Positions 1 to 5,872 of a DNA stretch of 9,285 nt are shown here, piece by piece (position 1 is the first letter of the stretch; the number at the start of each line of letters is the position of its first letter). A model generated the notes under the pieces. The model was given only the letters and a program-made list of their open reading frames with translations. It ran no database searches and was not told where the DNA came from. Source of the stretch: Ilumatobacteraceae bacterium (lineage in GTDB: Bacteria > Actinomycetota > Acidimicrobiia > Acidimicrobiales > Ilumatobacteraceae). A program made the position numbers and the translations under genes. The stretch covers positions 1 to 9,285 of the forward strand of contig JAIOXC010000053.1 of the NCBI GenBank assembly GCA_021741795.1, written 5' to 3'.

Positions 1-5
1 CTCAT
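1..5 (-). other. start codon of the next operon gene (cut by the window edge)
   Basis: On the minus strand the last bases read ATGAG. The ATG at 5-3 overlaps the TGA stop of the ABC permease at 4-2. The same ATGA overlap joins the permease to the oxidoreductase gene before it, so a further co-translated gene probably starts here. In NitT/TauT-type systems the partner genes are an ATP-binding protein, a second permease or a periplasmic binding protein, but nothing of this product is visible. This is inference from the overlap alone. Confidence 0.4.
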
Positions 6-883
6 GTGGTGGTCTCCTTCGGTCGATTACGCATCAAATACACATCTGAAATTGCAATGACTCCGGCCATCGTGAGCCCAAGTGCTGCAGCGCCAAACAC
101 TGCGGTAAACACCTTGGCTGGGTCGGCTGTTGCTTCGCGTGCGTACTCAATAATGAGTCGCCCAATGCCGCCTTTGAGACCGGTCGAAATCTCGGCAACC
201 ACTACACCGACTACTGAGCCCGATGCACCGAGTTTGAACGCTGGAATCATGTACGGAATTGCCGATGGGAAACGAAGTTTGAGCAAAATCTGCTTCCACG
301 ACGCCGCATAACTTTCCATGAGTTCGACAGCTGCTGCAGGCGCACTTGCAAGACCACGAAGCGTACCAACCGCAATTGGGAAGAACGACAAAAACGCGCC
401 GAGCACCGCTGCCGAAAACCAGCGTGGCCACTCAAGACCAAAAATGCTGAGCTTGCCGCCCCACAACGCAACAAGTGGAGCAAGTGCAATCAACGGAACT
501 GTTTGCGACACAACAAGATATGGCAACAATCCGCGCTCAACGATTTTGAAACGCGACATCAGTATCGAAAGACCTACGCCGATCGAAGAGCCGAGCAAAA
601 AACCAACGATTGATAAGCGAAATGAAAACCAAGCACCCTCAAGCACTATCAACCACACACGTTTGTCTGAGCCACGAACTTCTGGTCGGCCATAACGGCT
701 GAGCATTGTCCAGACGTGTGGCATTGCTGTGTCGTTGGAGCGAGGCAACACGCCTGCGCCAAACAACTTGCCACCATCTTGCGGGCCCACAACTTTGTAC
801 ATTTCCCACAACGCAACAACGAGCACAATCGACAGCACAAACATGCTTGTCCGATATGCAGCGCGTCGGGCAAAACGATTCAT
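2..883 (-). CDS. ABC transporter permease, NitT/TauT (SsuC/ThiX-like) family
   Basis: Membrane-spanning subunit of an ABC importer, 293 aa. The first hydrophobic segment is at residues 13-30, followed by an outside loop of about 50 residues. A helix bundle follows at about 78-110, 117-142, 154-176, 215-232 and 256-283. The cytoplasmic EAA-type coupling loop is at about 187-211 (ELMESYAASW, then a Gly/Ala-rich helix), which docks on the ATPase. The start was placed at the ATG at 883, not further upstream, because it gives a standard cytoplasmic N-terminus (MNRFARR) followed by a helix, and because the ATG overlaps the preceding stop as ATGA. The family carries nitrate, taurine, alkanesulfonates and thiamine-pyrimidine precursors. 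Given the operon, a pyrimidine, dihydropyrimidine, hydantoin or ureido compound is the likely substrate here, by inference. ATPase and binding protein are not in the window. Confidence 0.9.
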   Translation of the reverse strand: MNRFARRAAYRTSMFVLSIVLVVALWEMYKVVGPQDGGKLFGAGVLPRSNDTAMPHVWTMLSRYGRPEVRGSDKRVWLIVLEGAWFSFRLSIVGFLLGSSIGVGLSILMSRFKIVERGLLPYLVVSQTVPLIALAPLVALWGGKLSIFGLEWPRWFSAAVLGAFLSFFPIAVGTLRGLASAPAAAVELMESYAASWKQILLKLRFPSAIPYMIPAFKLGASGSVVGVVVAEISTGLKGGIGRLIIEYAREATADPAKVFTAVFGAAALGLTMAGVIAISDVYLMRNRPKETTT

Positions 884-1896
884 TGCTTGGCTTTGCTCAT
901 CTCCTGTATCGCCGGCAAAATTGTCTCGCCATAGGCTTCGAGCGTTGACTCTTTTCCGTCGTGCTGCAAATACACAGCAAACTGATCGACACCAAGTTCT
1001 TTGAGCTCTGTCAAACGACGAATGTGCTCGTTGGCATCGCCCAAAATGCAAAAACGATCGATGATCTCATCTGGAACGAATGTGGTGTGGCTGTTACCCG
1101 CACGACCATGTTCGTTGTAGTCATAACCCTGACGACCCTTGATGTAATCGGTGAGTGCTTTTGGCACTGAAGAATCGTCGCCATAACGCTCGACGATGTC
1201 GGCCACGTGATTGCCCACCATGCCACCGAACCAACGGCACTGCTCGCGCATGTGCGCGATGTCGTTACCAACATACGCAGGAGCAGCAACACAGATCGTG
1301 ACACTCTTTGGGTCACGACCAACGCGCTCGGCGGCTTCGCGCACAGCCTTGATTGTCCACTGCGCAATGTCGGCGTCGGCGAGCTGCAGGATGAAACCGT
1401 CAGCCACTTCGCCCGTAAGAGCAAGGGCTTTTGGCCCGTAAGCAGCAATCCATACTTCAAGCTCGCTCTTCGACGCCCATGGGAAACGAATGCTCGAGCC
1501 GTTGTAGTCAACTGCACGACCGTTGCCCAGTTCGCGAATGACATGAACACTCTCGCGCAACGTTGCAAGGTTTGTTGGCTTGCCGTTTGTAACGCGCACA
1601 GCAGAGTCGCCACGACCGATGCCGCACACCGTGCGATTGCCGTACATCTCGTTGAGAGTTGCATACGTGCTGGCAGTAACTGTCCAGTCGCGCGTTGCCG
1701 GGTTGGTGACCATTGGTCCAACGATGACATTGCGTGTCTGGGCCAAGATTTGGCTATAGATCACATACGGTTCTTGCCACAAAATGTGACTATCAAAAGT
1801 CCATACGTGCGAAAAACCATACATGTCGGCCTTCTTTGCAAGGTCGATCACGCGCGCAGATGGTGGGGTCGTTTGTAGTACTACACCTATGTCCAT
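880..1896 (-). CDS. LLM-class (luciferase-like) F420/flavin-dependent oxidoreductase
   Basis: 338-aa TIM-barrel oxidoreductase of the bacterial luciferase superfamily, closest in look to the F420-using branch related to methylenetetrahydromethanopterin reductase. Seen: the N-terminal strand MDIGVVLQ, VWTFDSH at 31-37, VGPMVTNPATR at 59-69, the phosphate-binding-type GIGRGDSAV at 92-100, WIAAYGPKALAL at 149-160 and the DGFILQ strand at 166-171. Length is normal for the family. The start at 1896 follows an AAGGGGAG ribosome site at 1908-1901. It lies 54 bases after mmsA and its stop overlaps the permease start. I recall that an actinobacterial F420-dependent subfamily (TIGR03842, CPS_4043-like) matches this type, but I could not test it. 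The substrate is unknown. Its place between pyrimidine-degradation enzymes and an importer suggests a step in the same route. F420 versus FMN use is not settled by the sequence alone. Confidence 0.88.
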   Translation of the reverse strand: MDIGVVLQTTPPSARVIDLAKKADMYGFSHVWTFDSHILWQEPYVIYSQILAQTRNVIVGPMVTNPATRDWTVTASTYATLNEMYGNRTVCGIGRGDSAVRVTNGKPTNLATLRESVHVIRELGNGRAVDYNGSSIRFPWASKSELEVWIAAYGPKALALTGEVADGFILQLADADIAQWTIKAVREAAERVGRDPKSVTICVAAPAYVGNDIAHMREQCRWFGGMVGNHVADIVERYGDDSSVPKALTDYIKGRQGYDYNEHGRAGNSHTTFVPDEIIDRFCILGDANEHIRRLTELKELGVDQFAVYLQHDGKESTLEAYGETILPAIQEMSKAKQ

Positions 1897-1900
1897 AACT

Positions 1901-1908
1901 CTCCCCTT
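1901..1908 (-). promoter_or_regulatory. ribosome binding site of the LLM oxidoreductase gene
   Basis: The minus strand reads AAGGGGAG, then four bases, then ATG. The identical octamer precedes the beta-ureidopropionase gene and a near copy (AAGGGGAT) precedes the dihydropyrimidinase gene. It fixes the start at 1896. Confidence 0.7.
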
Positions 1909-1941
1909 GTTGATTACAGAACTCGTTACAAAACTGGTTAC
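1906..1941 (-). repeat. three tandem 12-base units in the mmsA/oxidoreductase gap
   Basis: On the minus strand, consecutive 12-mers read GTAACCAGTTTT (1941-1930), GTAACGAGTTCT (1929-1918) and a diverged GTAATCAACAAG (1917-1906). The first two agree at 10 of 12 positions and the third shares mainly GTAA. The last unit runs into the ribosome binding site. The array fills most of the longest gap inside the core operon. It could be a regulator-binding array, a messenger-processing element, or chance. Confidence 0.5.
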
Positions 1942-1950
1942 TGAAAACTT

Positions 1951-3435
1951 TTAGCGGTTGGTTGGGAAGCCCAAGTCAACTGCAGATGTGCGTGGGTCTG
2001 GCCAACGTGATGTCACGACCTTGCCACGCGTAAAGAAGTTGATGCCCTCTGGACCATACATGTGTTGGTCGCCAAACAGCGAAGCCTTCCAGCCGCCGAA
2101 TGAGTAGTAGCTCACAGGAACTGGGATTGGCACGTTGACGCCGACCATGCCGACCTGCACGTCGTATTGAAACTGACGAGCAACGCCACCATCGCGGGTG
2201 AAGATTGCAGTGCCGTTACCAAATTCGTTGTCGTTGATGGTTTTCAAACCTTCTGCATAGCTCTTGACTCGCATGACGGTGAGTACTGGTCCGAAGATTT
2301 CTTCGTCGTAACACTTCATGCCTGGCTTGACGTTGTCGATGAGGCTTGGGTTCAAGAAGAAACCAGCATCTTTGGCTTTGTCGGTGCCGTTGATCACGAC
2401 AGTCGCGCCTTCGCCTGCGGCATTGTTGATGTAGCTGGCAACTTTGTCGCGGTGCTCGCGGCTGATCAAAGGACCCATCTCTGCAGATGGATCGGTGCCA
2501 GGACCAACCTTGATATTTGGAACACGTGTCTTGAGTTTTTCGATCAATGCATCAGCAATGGTGTCGACTGCGAGCACAACCGAGATGGCCATGCAACGTT
2601 CGCCTGCCGAACCGTACGCTGCGCTCACTGCAGCATCGGCTGCCATGTCGAGGTCGGCGTCTGGCAACACGAGCATGTGGTTCTTTGCACCACCGAGTGC
2701 TTGCACGCGCTTGCCGTTTTTTGTGCCGGTCTCGTACACATATTTTGCGATTGGTGTTGAACCGACGAACGACACCGACTGAATGTCTGGGTGAACGAGC
2801 AAGCGATCTACTGCTTCTTTATCGCCATGCAAGACGTTGAAAACGCCGTCTGGCAAGCCAGCTTGGCGCAACAAGTCGGCAATAAACATTGATGCCGATG
2901 GATCTTTTTCGCTTGGCTTCAAGATGAATGTGTTGCCGCACATGATTGCGTTTGCAAACATCCACATTGGCACCATTGCAGGAAAGTTGAACGGCGTAAT
3001 ACCAGCAACAACGCCGAGTGGCTGACGAATTGAATAAACATCAACCCCACCAGAAGCCTGCTCTGAGTAGCCACCCTTCATCAAGGCTGGAATACCACAA
3101 GCAAACTCGATGTTTTCGATACCGCGCGCAATTTCGCCGAGTGCATCACTTGGCACTTTGCCGTGCTCGAGTGTCAAAAATGTAGCGAGCTCTTTGCGGT
3201 TTGCATCGAGCAACTCGCGTGTGCGAAACATGATCTCCGCACGACGTGACATACCAGTTGCGCGCCACTCAGGAAATGCTGCTTTTGATTTTGCAATAAC
3301 TGCATCGACTTCTGCGACGCTTGCAAGGTCAACTTCTGCTTGCTGCTCTCCCGTTGCTGGGTTAAACACTTTGCCTGTGCGACCTGACGTGCCAATTACA
3401 ACTTTGTTGTTGACCCAATGACTAATGCGTTGCAT
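1951..3435 (-). CDS. mmsA: (methyl)malonate-semialdehyde dehydrogenase, CoA-acylating
   Basis: 494-aa NAD- and CoA-dependent aldehyde dehydrogenase. It converts malonate semialdehyde to acetyl-CoA plus CO2, or methylmalonate semialdehyde to propionyl-CoA. Seen: TPFNFP with the oxyanion Asn150 (147-152), NAD-site LKPSE at 172-176, GSTPIA at 225-230 and the catalytic Cys281 in GERCMA. LGGAKNH at 248-254 has no general-base Glu where ordinary aldehyde dehydrogenases have one, as is usual for this CoA-dependent family. Arg104 and Arg280 fit the family's carboxylate-binding arginines. Length matches the usual 490-500 aa. An open frame extends upstream to 3549, but that extension overlaps the hydA end, looks nothing like the family, and a good AGGAGA site precedes 3435. 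In this operon it most likely finishes beta-alanine breakdown. Valine or inositol catabolism are the alternative roles of the family. Confidence 0.96.
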   Translation of the reverse strand: MQRISHWVNNKVVIGTSGRTGKVFNPATGEQQAEVDLASVAEVDAVIAKSKAAFPEWRATGMSRRAEIMFRTRELLDANRKELATFLTLEHGKVPSDALGEIARGIENIEFACGIPALMKGGYSEQASGGVDVYSIRQPLGVVAGITPFNFPAMVPMWMFANAIMCGNTFILKPSEKDPSASMFIADLLRQAGLPDGVFNVLHGDKEAVDRLLVHPDIQSVSFVGSTPIAKYVYETGTKNGKRVQALGGAKNHMLVLPDADLDMAADAAVSAAYGSAGERCMAISVVLAVDTIADALIEKLKTRVPNIKVGPGTDPSAEMGPLISREHRDKVASYINNAAGEGATVVINGTDKAKDAGFFLNPSLIDNVKPGMKCYDEEIFGPVLTVMRVKSYAEGLKTINDNEFGNGTAIFTRDGGVARQFQYDVQVGMVGVNVPIPVPVSYYSFGGWKASLFGDQHMYGPEGINFFTRGKVVTSRWPDPRTSAVDLGFPTNR

Positions 3436-3439
3436 AACT

Positions 3440-3445
3440 TCTCCT
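3440..3445 (-). promoter_or_regulatory. ribosome binding site that sets the mmsA start
   Basis: The minus strand reads AGGAGA four bases before the ATG at 3435. It supports this internal ATG over the longer open frame that begins at 3549 inside the dihydropyrimidinase gene. Confidence 0.75.
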
Positions 3446-3469
3446 GATATTTGGTTTGAGGGGTTGAAT

Positions 3470-4897
3470 TTAGTTGAGATATTGGCAAAGGCCGCGCTTG
3501 ATGTATTTTCCGTGGCCCTTCGTGCCGGTGAACTTGTCTTTTTCAACAACGACTTTGCCGCGTGACAACACAGTGTCGACTTTGCCGTCCACCTTGAAAC
3601 CTTCCCACGATGAGTGGTCCATGTTCATGTGGTGCTTGTCGTTGACACCGATCTTTGTCTTGCCATTTGGATCCCACACCAAGATGTCGGCATCAGACCC
3701 TGGAGCAATGATGCCCTTTTGTGGATACATGCCGAACATGCGGGCTGGTGAAGTACTGCAAGTCTCAACCCAACGCTCGAGTGTGATCTCGCCTTGCACA
3801 ACTCCCTGATAAATAAGTTCCATGCGGTGCTCTACAGAGCCCATGCCGTTTGGAATCTTCGAGAAGTTGCCAATGCCCAATTCTTTTTGATCCTTCATGC
3901 AGAACGGACAGTGATCGGTTGACACAACTGCCAACTCGTTCATGCGCAATCCCTTCCACAAGTCGGCGTGGTGATTGTGCTTATCGTGCTTGCTGCGGAT
4001 CGGCGGGCTGCACACATACTTTGCACCTTCGAAGCCCGGCTGAGCCAAGTGATCTTCGAGTGTCATATAGAGGTATTGCGGGCAGGTTTCGCCAAACACG
4101 TTAAGACCTTCGTGACGAGCTTCCGACAAAGCGTTGAGTGCTTCCGAAGCCGACATGTGCACGATGTACAGAGGCACGTTGCCTGCAACTTTTGACAACA
4201 CGATTGCACGGTTAGTTGCTTCGCCTTCGAGCAAGCTCGGGCGGCTGTAGCTGTGATATTTCGGATCGGTTTCGCCACGTGCGATGTGCTGTTGCACCAA
4301 CACGTCAATTGCGATGCCGTTTTCGGCGTGCATCATGATGGTCGAACCGTTGTTGCTGGCCTGCTGCATTGCACGCAAGATTTGGCCGTCATCCGAATAA
4401 AACACGCCTGGGTAAGCCATAAACAGCTTGAACGACGTGATTCCTTCGTTCTTTACGAGGTAATCCATGTCGGCAAGTGCCTGCTCGTCGATGCCACCGA
4501 TGATCTGGTGAAATGCATAGTCGATCGAGCAATTGCCTGCGGCCTTTTTGTGCCAAGTAGCAAGCGACTCCTGCACGTTTTCTCCGTAGCGCTGCACAGC
4601 AAAGTCGACGATGGTTGTAACGCCACCCCACGCTGCTGCAGTTGTGCCTGTTTCAAATGTGTCGCTTGCGTTGGTGCCACCAAATGGCAACTCCATGTGC
4701 GTGTGCACATCGATGCCGCCAGGAACAACAAACTTGCCAGTTGCGTCAATCACTTTGTCGGCAGTGATGTTGAGCGAGTCAGACTTGCCACGCTCGAGCA
4801 ATGCCAAAATAGTTTCGCCTTCAATCAACACATCAACTTCATGTCGACCGGTTGGGCTTACAACTGTTCCGTTTTTGATAAGTGTGCGTGCCATCAT
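3470..4897 (-). CDS. hydA: dihydropyrimidinase (D-hydantoinase family)
   Basis: 475-aa cyclic amidohydrolase that opens dihydrouracil or dihydrothymine to the N-carbamoyl-beta-amino acid. The two-metal site is complete: His65 and His67 in GIDVHTHMELPF, the carboxylated Lys157 in FKLFMAYPG, His190 in MMHAENG, His247 in YIVHMS and Asp328 in STDHCPF. Tyr162 sits at the substrate-binding loop position of dihydropyrimidinases. The C-terminal beta-sandwich part carries GSDADILVWDP at 400-410. Length is normal. Two ATG codons stand side by side at 4897 and 4894. The AAGGGG ribosome site (4906-4901) is three bases from the first and six from the second, so the second (giving 474 aa) may be the true start. 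It lies 24 bases after the beta-ureidopropionase gene and 34 before mmsA. Hydantoinase activity on other ring substrates cannot be excluded, but the neighbours favour pyrimidine degradation. Confidence 0.96.
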   Translation of the reverse strand: MMARTLIKNGTVVSPTGRHEVDVLIEGETILALLERGKSDSLNITADKVIDATGKFVVPGGIDVHTHMELPFGGTNASDTFETGTTAAAWGGVTTIVDFAVQRYGENVQESLATWHKKAAGNCSIDYAFHQIIGGIDEQALADMDYLVKNEGITSFKLFMAYPGVFYSDDGQILRAMQQASNNGSTIMMHAENGIAIDVLVQQHIARGETDPKYHSYSRPSLLEGEATNRAIVLSKVAGNVPLYIVHMSASEALNALSEARHEGLNVFGETCPQYLYMTLEDHLAQPGFEGAKYVCSPPIRSKHDKHNHHADLWKGLRMNELAVVSTDHCPFCMKDQKELGIGNFSKIPNGMGSVEHRMELIYQGVVQGEITLERWVETCSTSPARMFGMYPQKGIIAPGSDADILVWDPNGKTKIGVNDKHHMNMDHSSWEGFKVDGKVDTVLSRGKVVVEKDKFTGTKGHGKYIKRGLCQYLN

Positions 4898-4921
4898 TAT
4901 CCCCTTGTAACTCGCAGTTAT

Positions 4922-5767
4922 TTAACGTTCTGAAATTTCGTGGTATGCGTCTGGTCGACGATCGCGGTAGAACGGCCAACGATCGCGCACCATGCGGATC
5001 TTGTCCATGTCGAGTTCGCGCACGATGAGCTCGTGCTTGAATGCGTCGCCGACTTCACCAACAAACTTGCCTTCTGGGTCTACGAAATAGCTCTGACCAT
5101 AGAAGTCGTCGGTGCCATACTCTGCTTCGATACCAACGCGGTTGATCGCGCCGATGTAGTACATGTTTGCAACAGCCGATGCTGGTTGCTCGAGGCGCCA
5201 GATGTATTCCGACAATCCGCGGCTCGTTGCCGATGGGTTGAACACGATCTCTGCACCGTTAAGTCCGAGTGCGCGCCAGCCTTCTGGGAAGTGGCGGTCG
5301 TAACAGATGTACACACCAACTTTTCCAACTGCAGTGTCAAAGACTGGATACCCGCCGGTGCCAGGTGTGAAGTAGTACTTCTCCCAGAAACCAGGAACTT
5401 GTGGAATGTGCTGCTTGCGATATTTGCCGAGGTAACGACCGTCGGCATCGATCACTGCAGCAGTGTTGTAATACAAACCTGGCTGCACGATTTCGTACAT
5501 CGGCAACACGAGCACCATGCCGAGTTCCTTGGCAAGTGCTTGAAAGCGCTTGGTGGTCGGACCATCAGGGATTGGCTCGGTGTATGAAAAATACTGTGGG
5601 TCTTGTACTTGACAAAAGTACGGACCGTAAAACAATTCTTGAAAGCACATCACTTGTGCACCTTGCTTCGCTGCTTCACGGGCTGCTGCCTCATGCTTGT
5701 CGATCATCGACTCTTTGTCGCCAGTCCAGTCGGTCTGCAACAACGCTGCTTTTACGATTCTTGCCAT
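4922..5767 (-). CDS. pydC: beta-ureidopropionase (N-carbamoyl-beta-alanine amidohydrolase), nitrilase superfamily
   Basis: 281-aa carbon-nitrogen hydrolase that removes the carbamoyl group from N-carbamoyl-beta-alanine, giving beta-alanine, CO2 and ammonia. The catalytic set is present: Glu44 in FQELFYGPYF, Lys118 in KYRKQHIP, Cys155 in YICYDRHFPE, and the second Glu130 in FWEKYYFTPG. FNPSAT (176-181), LSEYIW (186-190 region) and AINRVG (207-212) resemble beta-ureidopropionases more than N-carbamoylputrescine amidases, the nearest alternative. It lacks the long N-terminal extension of the animal enzyme, as expected for a bacterial form. The start at 5767 is preceded by AAGGGGAG at 5783-5776, eight bases away. 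It is the first gene of the tight operon and its product acts directly after dihydropyrimidinase. Confidence 0.93.
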   Translation of the reverse strand: MARIVKAALLQTDWTGDKESMIDKHEAAAREAAKQGAQVMCFQELFYGPYFCQVQDPQYFSYTEPIPDGPTTKRFQALAKELGMVLVLPMYEIVQPGLYYNTAAVIDADGRYLGKYRKQHIPQVPGFWEKYYFTPGTGGYPVFDTAVGKVGVYICYDRHFPEGWRALGLNGAEIVFNPSATSRGLSEYIWRLEQPASAVANMYYIGAINRVGIEAEYGTDDFYGQSYFVDPEGKFVGEVGDAFKHELIVRELDMDKIRMVRDRWPFYRDRRPDAYHEISER

Positions 5768-5872
5768 GGTGGCTTCTCCCCTTTGAGTTACGACCCTTAT
5801 TAATGAATACCTAGGGTTTTCAGGCTAGTTGCCTATGCGCCAAACGGTAAAGCCGCAAGTGGATTAGTTGAT
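5768..5872 (-). promoter_or_regulatory. 105-base gap ahead of the pyrimidine operon, likely promoter region
   Basis: This is the longest non-coding stretch in the window and lies directly before beta-ureidopropionase. It holds the ribosome site (5783-5776), an AT-rich block with the palindrome ATTAAT (5799-5804), a CCTAGG palindrome (5810-5815), and a small inverted repeat AGGC-TAGTT-GCCT at 5822-5834. No convincing -35/-10 pair and no strong terminator hairpin with a T-run for the upstream MFS gene were seen. Read-through from the MFS gene is therefore possible. Promoter function is inferred from position. Confidence 0.4.
5822..5834. repeat. short inverted repeat AGGC-n5-GCCT upstream of the operon
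   Basis: The arms AGGC and GCCT match perfectly around a five-base centre (TAGTT). With 4-base arms it could be a half-site pair for a dimeric regulator, but arms this short also occur by chance. It lies about 55 bases before the beta-ureidopropionase start. Confidence 0.25.

Noticed and set aside
884..1051. 56-codon N-terminal extension of the ABC permease
   Set aside because: It overlaps the oxidoreductase C-terminus and is Arg/Cys-rich. The ATG at 883 gives a standard permease start with ATGA coupling.
1011..1730. 239-aa minus-strand frame overlapping the LLM gene in another frame
   Set aside because: It is Ser/Thr/Arg-rich out-of-frame translation of the real gene with no domain.
1207..1878. 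223-aa plus-strand open frame opposite the LLM oxidoreductase
   Set aside because: Antisense shadow of a well-supported gene. Composition is unlike a natural protein and no motif is seen.
3436..3549. N-terminal extension of mmsA by 38 codons
   Set aside because: It overlaps the hydA 3' end, does not resemble the family's N-terminus, and the AGGAGA site points to the ATG at 3435.
4253..4933. 226-aa plus-strand open frame opposite dihydropyrimidinase
   Set aside because: It lies fully antisense to a gene with a complete set of catalytic motifs, is rich in Cys, His and Val as expected from a mirrored frame, and has no recognisable domain.
4940..5587. 215-aa plus-strand open frame opposite beta-ureidopropionase
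   Set aside because: Antisense shadow. The opposite strand carries all nitrilase catalytic residues and a ribosome site.
5836..5872. Rho-independent terminator after the MFS gene
   Set aside because: No GC-rich stem of useful length followed by a T-run could be found on the minus strand.
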